A stretch of DNA of 64,000 nt from Podocnemis expansa (GCA_007922195.1 ML681998.1:18348320-18412319); one strand, 5' to 3'; shown: positions 27,253 to 39,127, numbered from the stretch's first letter. The notes: generated from the sequence alone by a model not told the origin. Numbers and translations: made by a program.

Positions 27253-27838
27253 AGAACATTAGAAGCTGTGATTAAAATAACCTACTGAGAACAGAGGTGA
27301 CCAGGTCAGGGTGCAGAACCATCAGTGGGAAGGAGTGGCAGGGTCAGCATTCCTCTCCTGAAGGCTGGGGGACCCCATACACTGTGCATGAGGCCCACAC
27401 TTACCCAAACTGCTGTTCTCTGAGAGATCCTGGATTATGGCTCTTCTGGAAAGAGGCCACCTGGAGCTGCTCCTGTCCATGGCATGCCTGGGGACCCCCT
27501 CCCTAGCCAAAAGAAGTTGCCTGGAAAAGCTCCTTTCAAAGGCTGCTATGGTGGAGAACCCCAGGGACATCAGGGAAAAAAGCACTGTGGGCTTTTTTCA
27601 GCTGCATGCCTGGGGACCCCCTCTCAGCCATGGCCACTGCCAAATTTTCAGGCAGCAGCCACATTTTTTTCAGCAGAGGGAACCACTGCATGGCTGAGTG
27701 ATCAGGGTGGAGGACCAACCGGGGGGGGGGGGGTTGGCAAAGGTCGCCAATCCCAGGCCCAGGGCTGGGTGGCAGGCATAAATGATTTTTTTCAACTGGG
27801 TCCTGAGGAAAAAAAGTTTGAAAACCAGTTCACTAAAG

Positions 27839-28029
27839 CAGTAGTTTTCAAACTTAGGGTCGGGACCCAGTACTGGGTTGCAGACCCTCAGGTACTAGGT
27901 CACGGCACCCCCCTGCTGCTGCCACCAAAAGATTGGAATGCATTCCTCAAAGATGTAATTATTGGGTCATGGGCATAAATTATTTTTTTTTTCAGCTGGG
28001 TCCTGGTGAAAAAAAGTTGAAAACCAGTG
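27839..28029. mobile_element. hAT-type MITE with exact 8-bp target duplication
   Basis: The left end CAGTAGTTTTCAAACTT and the right end AAGTTGAAAACCAGTG form an imperfect inverted repeat. The element is flanked on both sides by CACTAAAG (27831-27838 and 28030-28037), an exact 8-bp duplication as made by hAT transposases. At 191 bp it codes for nothing. Directly to its left, at about 27790-27830, lies a second similar right end (CTGGGTCCTGAGGAAAAAAA then GTTTGAAAACCAGTT), so a related copy abuts it. Confidence 0.78.
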
Positions 28030-28272
28030 CACTAAAGGTTTCCTAGTGTGCACTGGCACACTGTGGTTTGAAATAGCACTACATTAAAGTGCACTGGAAA
28101 ACTTTTAGAGCGCCTTTATCTTGTGTGCTCCTGAATTCAAAAAAAAGTATACTGTCTTGTATACTTAATTCAGACTGAAAATTTATAAGGACCAAAATAT
28201 TGCAAGTTTAGCTTTTAAAATAAGGAGGATGTCACTGAGTAATAGGAAGGAGGAATCTAGATGACTATAGAT

Positions 28273-28776
28273 CACGGGTGGCCAAACTTGTGGAACTCAA
28301 GAGCCACACAAGTTGATTATTAAACCTTTGAGAGCTGCACTGAAGCATATAGCCATATACTTTTACCTATTCCAAAATTACTAAGTTTAAAATTCATTGC
28401 ACACTTTAACTTTGTCATAAAAAGAGGGCAAATATTGATCCTACTAATATCAGATTCTGCTAATTACTTAAGGTTACCATGAAAACTTGGCCTATACAGT
28501 AAAAGCTTAGTTGTGGTTCAGTGTAGAAGACCACAGGCTAGTGGAGAGTTTTTTAAAATCCCAGTCATGCCACTCTTCTCCTCACCATCCCCGATTCTCT
28601 CCCAAACTCTCAGGCCCTGATGATGGCTCCTCTGGGCTGACCCCCCGCTTCCCAGGATTTAAAACTCCTAGGCTGGGGCTGCTTTCCTAAATTGATTTGC
28701 TGACATGCTTCCAGGAGCTGCACTTTTTCGTTCAAGAGCCACATACAGCTCCTGAGCCACAGTTTGGCCACGCATG
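28273..28776 (-). mobile_element. Non-autonomous hAT element, copy 1 of a two-copy family
   Basis: The ends are CACGGGTGGCCAAACT and AGTTTGGCCACGCATG. The flanks are ctatagat (28265-28272) and ctatagac (28777-28784), a 7/8 match to an 8-bp target duplication. Its left terminal region (GAGCCACACAAGTTGATTAT) is the reverse complement of the right terminal region of the element at 35343-36319. The two are therefore the same family in opposite orientation, with this 504-bp copy shorter internally. There is no transposase. Confidence 0.78.
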
Positions 28777-31700
28777 CTATAGACACAGCAGTCCTGAGGC
28801 ATGTATTTGTGGCAAGACTGGAAGGTTGAATAGCTACATCAGCATCTGCCTTCATTCATCCTCACCTTCCAATGCTCAAACCTTCTCACATTCAACAAGA
28901 GCCTGAACTCTAGGAACCCAAGTTCATTTTCCTAAACGGTCCTCTTCCCTTCCAACCTGAACCTACTAGCTTTAAAATCCTCTTGTATTCTTCTCCATGA
29001 AGACCCTACATTTTCACTTAGTTTAGTCATGGTCTTTATATTATCACAACCTGGTGCCATAATGTGGAAAGCTATAATTACAGTCATCTAGCTCCTCAGT
29101 TAGATGGGAAAGAAATTACATTGGTGTATGAACGAGGGCTATGGGAGCACATGTGGCATATCTGCATGGCACCAGTTTCCTGCAGTTTACAGAGGGTGCT
29201 AGGAATAGTCCATGTGGGGTGGGGGAAAGGCAGAGCTATGTCACAAAACTTCAGCATCTTCAGTGGTCTTGCCTCACTGCAGCTTGAAAAAGGTCTATCA
29301 AAAACAGTCATACTGTAAACCTGTTCAGGGTTTGCATCTTGTATAAAAGTAGGGCTTAAGTGCACCATTTATCTTGGAATATAGTCTGTCAGGAGAGTCT
29401 AATATACACTGCATGACTCGTATGGAAATATGGTACATTATAGCTACAGGGAACCATTAAAAGAACCCAAGTGATCAATAGAACGCATTGTCATGTTTTC
29501 AGAAAGAAAATGAATTATTCTGAAAAGCAGAGGATGTGTTCCAAATGGTTGGGGTGAAATCAGAGATATTCTGTTATCAGGCCTGAACAGAAGTGTCAAA
29601 TTCTTTCATGAGATTCAAAGCAAATACGTGTAAGCTGCATAATATTTGACTGGTGTGAACCTGACAAATCTTTTTGCTAAACCCTATTAATTTGAATGCT
29701 AAATGAAACCTTGGGTTGTCTATACTGGGGGCAGAATTGTAACTGGATTTTAGGCTGTTGAGTTACAGAAGGCAAACAGCAATTGATGACACAGCAAATT
29801 CCTTGCTAGGGTCTCCTGTCCCCATTGCTCAATTACTTCTTGAAACACATTGCACTGTGGGTAATAGGTGCAGGATCTTGTGGGGAGGCAGTCATGCTAC
29901 ACTCACTCTCCACCCCTCTTTTCTAAAAAAAAAAAAGAAAAAAAGCAGGAAAAGCTTTCTTTGCTGTTTCTCTGCTGCAGGCACAACAGAGAGGCACAGT
30001 GCTGCATGCAGAAAGAGGAAGTAATTGAAAACTTTCTGGGGTTGCAGGCAGTGGAGGAGCTATGTTGCTATGATGTAGCACACTGGAGAAACAGGAGAAG
30101 CAAGATTCCTTCTATTCTCTAGCAACACAAACCTAAATTCAAATTGTAGATTTCAACCTTAGTAGTATGCCACTTCCAGAGGTGGTGTTATCAGGTCAAA
30201 TGACAGCAGCATTTAATTTGAACTTACTGCTCTGACAGAGGAGACTGACACTATAGAAGGTTGAGGCAAACAGCATTATGTAGAACTTCTCTGTCAGTAT
30301 AGAGCAGGGCCTTACGGTAAAATCTTTCAGACTTTCAGAGGGTGGCAGAAATGAGATGCACCAGATGCAAGATGAATTATAGCAAAAGGGTTGTTTCTTC
30401 TGGATCCTATAAGAAACCTGTATCTCTACTTTGCTTCACATATCTTTTACAAATGCACATCCCTCACAAACAAGACAATGGAGGGCATTTATGCTCCTTA
30501 ATAAGAATGTTCCCTGTGAGAAAGGAAAGCAGACCAGATTTATCTAAAGTCCAAGGAAGCTGTTGTAGCTTTTAAATACATATCAGTTTTTTATTTTGCT
30601 TCTATTGTTTCATTTTTTAATAAAACAGATTAAGATGTAGAAATAACTTGCTCTGAAAAAAGAGCAAATGATGCTGACTGGTGGTGAGTATATTTATGGC
30701 TAAGGATGTGACCAATGAAAATTTAGTCTTTGCATAATAGGAACTAGGAATAATTTTTGGCCCCATGACCTTCTATCATTTTTAGAGATACTGAGCACCC
30801 AAGCACCTACTGAAATCAATGGGCACTGTGATGCTCACCTCCTTTACAACTCATCCCCACAGTGTGCCTAATGTGCCCCCGCATAGACAGGGTTAAAAAC
30901 ACTCTTCAGTTCTCCAGTTCTTTAGGGATGAAGAAAACAACCCAGAGTAAAAAGTTTTCCAAGACTCCAGTCCCTGGAGTACTTTACTTTGTCCCTCGTA
31001 ATTCTTATTTGGCTATTGTCATTGCAATACACAGTACACAGCAAGTTTTCTTTGGGACGCATGAGGAGACAGACATATTTTAACAACTGAGCATGACTTT
31101 GTGCTAACCAGCCTCCTTTGCAAATGTAACATGCCATTAACATACATTGTTTTTACACACAGCAAGGCCATTCTGTGACATTAAATGGTAAATATTTGAT
31201 GTTTTGTAACATATTTAAAACTAACCCCCTTTCCTTGTCTGCACAGAAATCCCCACAGCCAGGCCCAGCTGTTACAGGATTTGTTCCAATATGGCTAGGA
31301 ATTGTTAATAAACATCTGACACAGCTTGATCACACTACTGCTCATGTTCCTCTATACCTTCCCCATCTCTTGTCCCATGAAAAATATATTTTAAATTAAT
31401 AAGATAGGTCGTATATATTTTTCTCTAATAAATGCTGTTACTATAATCCTATTAGATCCAGCAATGGCCAAGAGAAAAAATGTTTCTAATTAATAACTAA
31501 CTTTGGAGACTATAAATATGCATTTTGTGCACTGTGCCATAATCTGATTAGGATTCAAGAAGTTATTTATGAGCTTTTCTGGCCAGCTGAACAGAATTAC
31601 CTGCACCCACATGCAAATGCATTAGAGAAAATGCAAACATCAGTGCTTACTTTAAAAAGAGAAGAAAATATGTTTGTTTTAAATACTGTCAGTCTCCTCA

Positions 31701-34700
31701 CCCTAAAACAACTTCCCTTCCTTCTCCTCTCTCAAGATTATGATGGTGTTTTATCCTGCATAAAGAATAGCTAAAATATATTATTAACCAACCCTCCAAA
31801 TGTGCTCTGTTCTGTACAATGAACCTAAGGGCACTGACTTTATACTGTGCACCTATAGATTTTCTTAACTGAATGCCCAGAGTACACTGCCTCTCCACAC
31901 AAACACGTATGCACACACACACACCCCATGCATGAAAGGGTCATATTAGGTTTAAAGGGCAGATCCATTATTTTCCGTATTTCCTTTAACAGCCCTTTTT
32001 GCTCCTTTGCACTATATATGCTAAAGAATCAGAAACAAAAGAGTTGAAAAATGATGACATCATGAGCAGCACCAGAGATTACAGAAATCCATTATATATA
32101 AATGACAGTTAAACAGTAGTTAAACTTACACAGACTATTAATACTGTGGTAATAACAGTCCAGTGTCTTAAATACAACAAATGAAGAGATTCACAGTTAA
32201 GAACTGGGGGTGAAACCCTGGCCCTATTGAAATCAATGGGATTTTGCTAATGACTTCAGTGGGGCCAGGATTTACACTAAGTATCTAATATCAAAACCTA
32301 CATAACACAGAGCTCATAGTAACTCACATGTTACTTTTATCACTGATTTCAATGGAAGTAGGAGCAGGAGTGAGCTTTAAGAAAATGTAAAACTTTGTTC
32401 TGAGCACACTATTTGACACATCACATTTTTGTTAAAACTACTCCAAATGTATTATTTTAGTCCATTGTCACTGAATTGTCATGATTCCTTGCACAAATTT
32501 ATTTACTGTAATTATATCAAACAACTTCTCATTCTGTATTGAGGGTCCAGTATTGTTCTTGGGACTGTACAGGGAGCTATGATCTCCGAGCTGCTTACAA
32601 TCTAACACAAACAGACACAAACAATTTAGATATACACTGCAGAGCATGTTTTGTGCCACTAACAAGTTGAACTGGGTGTCAAAATACTGCACGTGTCATT
32701 ATCCTAACTTTGCAGAAGACATGCATCTGGAGAAGACACCTAAAGGAGGAGTGAAAGATTTTTAGGCACAAAGGAAGAAGGCAACAGAGAAGGAAATAAT
32801 GCTAAAGTAGGAGAAGGAAACAAAAGAGAGGTTAAAAAGACTAAACAAGACAGAGGTGACAAAAACACATATCTTGCTTAGTCTTTTCATCTTTAGGTAT
32901 ATTTTTTGAAAGAAAAACTTATAAGTCAAACAAAATAAAAATCATCCAATTTACATAAAAGCAATCCAATTTAAATTAGAATCATACAATTTTTTTTCAA
33001 GCCATTATCCGGCTTATCCACCCTGAGATTAAGAAATGAGATCAAAGTCCTGAACTGCTTATGTTGTGAAAGGTGAAGATAGGAATCTTCAACATGATGC
33101 AGAAAACAAGGGAAAGCAAACAAAGGGGAGCAATGATAGGAGCAGTAGAGGAAAAATTGTTCACAGCAGCAGCTTTTTTGTTGGAGAGAAAGGGGACAAG
33201 AGCAGAGGCCATGAAGGAGATGATCTTTGCAAACAGGATAAGAGATGGCTAAGACATGATGCAGCAGAGGTTGTCAGTTTTTTCCCCACAGACTGTTCTA
33301 CAATTTAACAGCACAGCTGTACCCTGGACAACCTTCCCTTCCTCCTCTCCTACCAGATCACTCAATATTCCTGTGACAACTACAGAAAGTAACATTAGGA
33401 AAGTATGCATTATATTTTTAGCTGTCATTTATCACAGTCTAGATGCTGAAAGGAGAGCCAAGTGGATGGCCACAAGCTCCTCCAGTCAGCTAGTCATAAA
33501 CATTTGTAATGCATTTAGCCCCAGCAAAAGCAGACACTGTCTCTATTGACTTCAATGTGAGATGCACTCTCTTATGTAAGATATGAATTTAGTACACTGT
33601 GAGGTTTTGTTAAACCCTTTAAAAACACTTAATTTCAAAGAGGCCATTTGGGAACTGACTGAGTTTCACAAACCCAATTGGAGTCTACAGCCTTTCTTCA
33701 TCCTACCTTCACAAAAAGTGCCTCACTTTTAAAGTAGTGAGAAAGATAAATAGTTTTCCTTTGAACAGAGCAAAGGATATAAGTCCCTGCAAAGACCAGC
33801 ATACACATCTTAATTCCCTCCATCTGAAGAGGCAGTCCCCATGGCACCTTCTGAAGCTCTAAGAGCCTCAGGCATTTTCTGCTCAGATGGAAAATGTGCT
33901 ATGACAAACCTCTTGCACAAACTGACAGCACAAATATGGTCCAAAGATTTCACAAACTACATGATAACGAGTATATACAATAAGGGCACTGAAGTGCTTG
34001 CCAAGTTCTGCCTTAACCATGGACGCATAGTGGGGTTTTCTGCAAAGATTTGTCACCTACGTTAAAGAGGATGCTCACAGCAATGAATGACAAAAAGCTA
34101 GCACATTTGACATGGCCCAGCATAAGTTTCCCAATTAAACGAATAGAGACTTCAGAGTGAACTGGCTACAACCTCACACGATCCTGCTGCCTCCAGCTGT
34201 CAGCACTCTACACAAAAATTGTCTGATCTTGCAAGCCTTGTTCCTGGGTTACACCCTTCACCACAAGGCTCATCTTTTCAAAGAAAAACAAGGTTTGTTC
34301 TGGGAATTCAGACCTTTTTCTTTAGCAGCTTCTTGCAGACAGAGACACCCATCATTCCCAGCAGCAGGACAGCTTCCTCCTCTGTTGCTGCAGCATACCC
34401 GGATACACTCTGCCCCCCCCCCCCGACCCCCATCTCTGCATAGCTCATTCTGTGTGCCCCCTATTCTTAAAGGACAGCTCCCAGATCTCTTATCACATTA
34501 TTATACCACCATGGACAAAAATATATGTGATGGCTCTCGGGCACCTGAGACTGAGTCTTAACTTGTTATGGCCTGCCTCCAGCAAGAGGGAGTCTTGTTT
34601 GCACAGGCTGAGTGTCCGTTCCTGGACACTGCCATCCCTTCAGTCACATAGGCTTTCTCCTCTGGGTTTATGCCTAAAGCCCTGCAAATCCACAGATATC

Positions 34701-35342
34701 CCCATTAAAGCTGCATCCATGAATGCAGATAGCCATGGACCATATTTTTGTAGATTGGACGTGGATCTCCAAGGCAGGGAAGCAGCTATCTGCAGTTCAC
34801 AGCCATCAACTGGCCACCAATCAGCTGTTGGTCAGAGGAAGAACCATGGGTGTCACTGGTGCCAGGCACATAGAGGCCCATGCCCCAAATATTCTGTCCA
34901 GTGCCCCAAACCTCAAGCTGTAACAGAGCAACCTCTCTGTCCGTGTTAGCCTCTTTGCTCAGACACTATGAACTGGGGAAAGGGCATTTTTAAATGACTT
35001 AGAAAAGTAAAGTGTTAAGTGTTACTTTTTCTGCAACTATAACTTGGAGGAAAGGTAACACTTGACATGCTATCTTTGCAAATCATTTTAAAGCACCCAC
35101 CCATATGGGTCTAAGGCTTTCTGATCAACTTCAAAACAGCCTGAAGTCTTTAAAAAAAAAAAAAAAAGGTCAACAAAGACAGCAGTGCTAAGCTGGAGCC
35201 TAGTGATGAACTGTAGTAGGATTCACCTACAAGGGGAAAAAATGTATAATAGGCTGGGGGATAAAAACCTCTCTTAATAACTTCTTTTCCCTCTACCCAA
35301 GCTTAGATCAGCTGAAGGGGGTGGGGGCAGAAGACTTTAAAG
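28777..35342. other. No gene recognised
   Basis: About 6.5 kb with no domain-bearing frame. Simple runs include an A-rich stretch near 29926-29945, a CA run near 31912-31923, a C13-type run near 34411 and an A run near 35151-35167. Parts around 31380-31660 are rich in TAAT-type motifs and could be conserved non-coding DNA, which cannot be judged here. Confidence 0.5.
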
Positions 35343-36319
35343 CAGGTGTGGCCAAACTGCAGCACGTGAGCCACGTGTGGCTCTTCAAAGAAAAAGTGCA
35401 GCTCACAGAAGAGCTGGCAGGGAAGGGCGACATGGTCAGGGACAGAAGAGAAGCTGTGGCATGGTCAGGGCTGGCAGGGAAGCTACGGCAGCATGGTTGA
35501 GGCCGACGTGGGGAGCTGCAGCAGCATGGTCAGAGTCAGTGAGGGGAGCCATGGCAGTGTGGTCGGGGCCAACAGAGGAAGCCGCAGCAGCGTGGTCGGG
35601 GCCAGTGGGGGAAGCCGCAGCAAGGTCAGAGCTGGCAGGGAAGCCACAGCATGGTTGGGGTCAGGGGCCAGAAGTGTGGCATGGTCAGGGAGAGCAGAGA
35701 AGCAGAATCATATTAAAAGATGGTGGGGAAGCAGCAATGGGGGTGGGGAGAGCATGGCATGGTTAGATTTTCTCATAGGCCCTAATGCAGCTTAGTCCTT
35801 TGCGAAACTTGTGTTTTACAAATGCTAAACATGACATGGAATATGAAGAAATGAAAATACAAAGGAGAAAAGTTTAAAACTGAATGTAGATTACTTTCAG
35901 TTGTTGGCACAACTTACTCCTGTGAAGCATTGTATTCCACAATGAAATCTGTTAATTCGAAACATTGTGCAACACTTGGAGATCAGCACCTGAGACAGCT
36001 TTTACCTACTGCATTGACAAGTTACTGCCCAGATGTTAAAAAACTTGCCACTAACCTGCAGCATTCTACATCCAGCAACAGCTAAGTTTTTACTGTGTAG
36101 ACCTAGCTTTCATGGTAACCTTAAGTAATTATTAGAATCTGACATTTGTAGGATCAATATTTGCCCTGTTTTTATGATAAAATTAAAGTGCACAATGAAT
36201 TTTAAGCTTAGTAATTTTGGAGTAGATAAAAGTATGTGGTTATATGCCTCAGTGCAGCTCTCGAAGGTTTAATAATCAACTTGTGTGGCTCTGGCGTTCC
36301 ATAAGTTTGGCCACCCCTG
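35343..36319 (+). mobile_element. Non-autonomous hAT element with exact 8-bp target duplication
   Basis: The left end CAGGTGTGGCCAAACT and right end AGTTTGGCCACCCCTG match at 15 of 16 positions as inverted repeats. Exact CTTTAAAG duplications flank it (35335-35342 and 36320-36327). The internal part at 35390-35760 carries a degenerate GC-rich minisatellite with units like GCAGCATGGTCAGGG, which explains the Ala/Gly/Ser-rich open frames there. No transposase motifs are seen. The element lies about 200 bp upstream of the retroviral insertion. Confidence 0.85.
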
Positions 36320-36515
36320 CTTTAAAGAGACTTGCTCATTAATGTGAGATTCTTCAGTTTGCTCCAGCTTTTGCCACAGAACTCCGTGTTTGTTTTGCAA
36401 ATAAACTTAGCTTTAAAAATTTGACTTGTGGAAGACTATCAGCCAAGTCAGACCTTTCAAATAGACAGTTTCCTGCCTTTTCCACTGCTATCTAGAAATC
36501 TGTAAGAATACAGAG

Positions 36516-36521
36516 GTGGAC
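36516..36521. repeat. Left target-site duplication of the provirus (GTGGAC)
   Basis: GTGGAC immediately precedes the first TG of the 5' LTR and recurs at 42758-42763 just after the last CA of the 3' LTR. Six-base duplications are usual for betaretroviral and alpharetroviral integrases. Confidence 0.9.
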
Positions 36522-36822
36522 TGTTGGGGTGATGCTGGGAACATGGGCGCTGGCAAACCACGTCTGTGTTAGCTGCATGGCCCTGACCTACTAATTCTGA
36601 TTACTAAGGGAAATTACTAGCAGGCTCCCTCCCTCCCCGCTTCTCAGTTCTAGAAGATACATTAAGCGAGCTTTTATTACCAATCACAGTATAGTAAACA
36701 AGTATACTCATCATTGTCTTACGTATATAAAGATAAGCTAACATGTATAAATAAAGATTCCTGGGGCGTGCCCAGGACGCTTCTCAGCCGTAATCCTCGA
36801 CTCTGTCCGGTTTCTTCCCGCA
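36522..36822 (+). repeat. 5' LTR (301 bp)
   Basis: It begins TGTTGGGG and ends CCCGCA, giving the standard TG...CA ends. TATAAATAAA at 36746-36755 can serve as TATA box and includes an AATAAA polyadenylation signal (36750-36755). A second TATA-like site, TATATAAAG, lies at 36724-36732. Compared with the 3' LTR there are two substitutions: position 36727 (A here, G there) and 36759 (T here, G there). U3/R/U5 limits cannot be fixed from sequence alone. Confidence 0.92.
36746..36755 (+). promoter_or_regulatory. Overlapping TATA box and AATAAA in the LTR
   Basis: TATAAATAAA combines a TATA-box candidate with the polyadenylation hexamer AATAAA. If both are used, transcription would start and be processed within the downstream 70 bases, giving a short R-U5. 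This is inference; no start or cleavage site is visible directly. Confidence 0.5.
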
Positions 36823-36824
36823 TC

Positions 36825-36842
36825 TGGTGACCCCGACGTGAT
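36825..36842 (+). promoter_or_regulatory. Primer-binding site, tRNA-Trp type
   Basis: TGGTGACCCCGACGTGAT starts two bases after the LTR. It is complementary to the 3' end of tRNA-Trp, the primer used by avian sarcoma-leukosis viruses (alpharetroviruses), whereas most betaretroviruses use tRNA-Lys. Part of it, CGACGTGATCCA (36834-36845), is repeated 16 bases later at 36850-36861. Confidence 0.85.
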
Positions 36843-36919
36843 CCAACGCCGACGTGATCCAGCCCCCCACCTCATCGGCTGGCAAAGCCTTGGTGCACCA
36901 CAGCGTTTTTCGCTCCCTC

Positions 36920-36925
36920 GTGAGT
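36920..36925 (+). promoter_or_regulatory. Candidate major splice donor
   Basis: GTGAGT lies directly before the first ATG of the leader (36926). It fits the intron-side donor consensus well and is in the expected place for the donor that makes env mRNA. A candidate acceptor, a long pyrimidine tract ending in CAG, lies at about 40768-40791, and another ends at 40818. The env ATG at 40996 is the first ATG after either. Confidence 0.5.
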
Positions 36926-38378
36926 ATGGGGGGGGGATTTATCCGTGCAGCAAAAAGCTCATGCGAAAGAGCTTTTGAAACTTCTCAAGCAAACCGGGTG
37001 TGTGACTGCCTCTAAAAAACAGCTGGAGGATCTCCTCCGCATGATTGAATACAAATGTCCTTGGTATCCTGATAAAGGCTCCCTGAGTGTTTCTGATTGG
37101 CAAAAAATAGGGAGACGGTTATTCTGTGAGCCTAGGGCTGAAATTCAGCACATTCTTCTTTGGCAGCACTGTGCAGATGCAATAGGGCGGTTACGGGCAG
37201 AAGCGTCCCCCGTTGCATCTCCCTTACTCACGGTGTCGGGCCCTCCGGCTTATCCCCGTGAGTTGTCCTCAGCCCCATTAGATAACCCCGTTCCAAATGC
37301 ACCTCCTGCCCTTCCCACTCATGCCCCTTGCGGGCCATCTCCAGTTTCAGCACCCACGGGGGCAGTCCGTGCTGCTCTTCAAAGAGCACAGCATGAAGGA
37401 CAGCACCCGCTTTTAGAGCAGTGGGATGGAGAACTCCCTGCATTGTTTCCTCTTACATACACTCAGGTTGAAGGGGAAGACCAGCAGCAAGTGACCCATA
37501 ATGCACTTAGTTATTCTGTTTTGAGAGAATTGAATAAAGCCATACGAGAATCTGGTCTTCACTCCACTTATGTTAGTGGATTAATAGAAGGATTGGTTAA
37601 TGGTTATACTATGATTCCCCAAGATTGGAAAGATCTGTTTCGAATGATTTTGTCCCCTGCTCAATATGTGGTTTGGGACAATGAGTTTCGGCTTGCTGCA
37701 GTAGCTGCCAGTAACGAGGTGGCTATCCCTGACCAAATTTATGGTTCAGGAAACTTTGCCACCATCCAACAGCAAATGCAGCTTGGTATGGAACATTTTC
37801 ACCGTACTGCGCGCTGCGTGCAGCGTGCCTTTCGCAGGGTTCCTGCTTCAGGCAAGCCCCTCTTATCCTTTACTAGTATTAGACAACAAGCATCAGAACC
37901 ATTCCATCAGTTCGTAGATAGGTTAAAAGAGGCCATACATCGGCAGCTTGATAATCCCGAAGCTCAAGGAGAGCTTCTCCTGCGCCTGGCGCACGAGCAA
38001 GCCAATGCTGACTGTAAAAAAATCCTCCAAACTGTTGTTCACCGCGCTCAATACACACTTGCTGACATGATCCAGGCATGTGCTGAGGTGGGCACCCAGA
38101 CTCATGCCATGGCCTTGCTCGCCGGTGCCCTTCGGGCCGGCAATAAACCTTTAGGTACTTGTTTCAATTGTAAGAAACCGGGACATTTCCGCCGAGAATG
38201 TCGGGCGCCCGGGGGCGGGGCCTTTAAAGGAAAGGACCAGTCCCCCGGAGACCGGGGCGGCGGAAGTCGTCCCCCTAAAAAATGTCCACGCTGTAATAAG
38301 GGATATCACTGGGCTAATCAATGCCGCTCTAAGTCGCCGGGAAACTCCCCGACGGGCCCCCCCCAGGCCCAGGCATAA
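36926..38378 (+). pseudogene. gag: Gag polyprotein, start codon out of frame
   Basis: Gag forms the retroviral particle. The frame 36945-38378 is open for about 477 codons. It contains a betaretrovirus-like matrix region (CPWYPDKGSLSVSDW), a PPAY late-domain motif near residue 100, a capsid with a major homology region (IRQQASEPFHQFVDRLKEAI), and two CCHC zinc knuckles (residues 406-419 and 447-460, both with intact C-C-H-C spacing). The first ATG after the primer site (36926) is followed by glycine codons, as expected for a myristoylated Gag. However, it reads into a run of nine G (36928-36936) that leaves it one base out of register with the gag frame. The next in-frame ATG is at 37041, inside matrix. 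Confidence 0.88.
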
Positions 38379-39127
38379 TCACGGGGGCCGTTCCTGCTGT
38401 GTTTCCCCCACCAGCCACCAAAGGCAGTGCTGGTATTGATTTGATTAATGGTAGGGACATGACTGCTGCCCTCCCCGGAGAGGTCTTGCTTATGCCTACC
38501 CAACTCACAGGTCCTCTCCCGGAGGGAACGGTTGGTATCATCCTTCCTCGTTCCTCCGCACACAAACGCTCAATTATGGTGGTGCCAGGAGTTATTGACT
38601 CTGATTACACAGGAACAATATTTGTCCAGTTCTGGAGCAACCTCCCTTTGGAACTCCATCAGGGGGAGTCGTGGGCTCAGCTTCTCATCCTGCCTTACTG
38701 TTCACCGGGAGGCTCTGGACTCGCAGAACGGCACGGCGGTTTTGGTTCCACCAGGACAGAACATACTCAGGTACCTTCCTTCCATCCTCAGGTCGCCGCA
38801 CTTCTCCAACAAATACAGACTCGCAAACCGACACGTACGTATTACATTAATGGAAAAGCATTGAACGGGTTGTTAGACACCGGAGCTGACGTATCAGTCA
38901 TCGCTCAACAACACTGGGATCCAACTTGGCCCTCTGAGGTAGCTCCCTCCGTCTGGGGGGTTGGTGGAGCTCAAGCGTCCCGTCGCAGTGCCAATTGGCT
39001 TTCAGTTTGGGACAGTGAAGAAGCTAAGGAGGTCGCGCAAATACGTCCCTGTATTCTGCCCATTACACTCAATTTGTGGGGCCGAGACCTCTTGTCTCAG
39101 ATTGGTGCCTCACTTGTTACGCCATGA
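38333..39127 (+). CDS. pro: dUTPase-protease (pro frame)
   Basis: This frame lies -1 to gag and overlaps its last 46 bases. The N-terminal part is a dUTPase with its motifs in order: [33 protein letters not shown] and GGFGST. It hydrolyses dUTP to keep uracil out of viral DNA. The C-terminal part is an aspartic protease with active site [10 protein letters not shown] and the conserved GRDLL helix, which cleaves Gag and Gag-Pol. dUTPase fused upstream of protease in its own frame is a betaretroviral trait and is absent from avian alpharetroviruses. The frame has no internal stop. It would be made only by -1 frameshifting, most likely at G GGC CCC (38354-38360), so there is no start codon of its own. 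Confidence 0.88.
   Translation, partial: VAGKLPDGPPPGPGIITGAVPAVFPPPATKGSAGIDLINGRDMTAALPGEVLLMPTQLTGPLPEGTVGIILPRSSAHKRSIMVVPGVIDSDYTGTIFVQFWSNLPLELHQGESWAQLLILPYCSPGGSGLAERHGGFGSTRTEHTQVPSFHPQVAALLQQIQTRKPTRTYYINGKALNGLLDTGADVSVIAQQHWDPTWPSEVAPSVWGVGGAQASRRSANWLSVWDSEEAKEVAQIRPCILPITLNLWGRDLLSQIGASLVTP
38354..38360 (+). promoter_or_regulatory. Candidate gag-pro -1 frameshift heptamer
   Basis: G GGC CCC fits the X XXY YYZ pattern in the gag frame and lies within the 46-base gag/pro overlap, 16 bases before the gag stop. C CCC CCC at 38357-38363 is an overlapping alternative. I could not confirm a downstream pseudoknot by eye. Confidence 0.55.

Noticed and set aside
27484..27978. 164-codon plus-strand open frame
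   Set aside because: It crosses a G13 run, a hAT right end and the MITE at 27839, so it is a chance frame through repeats.
34157..34949. Overlapping frames of 134 and 165 codons
   Set aside because: No recognisable domains, low-complexity Pro/Ser content, and two overlapping frames of similar quality.
35377..35795. Ala/Gly/Ser-rich frames of 129 and 100 codons
   Set aside because: They are produced by a minisatellite inside the hAT element.
36945..36947. GTG as the start codon of gag
   Set aside because: GTG is not a normal vertebrate start, and the real first ATG is at 36926, out of register.
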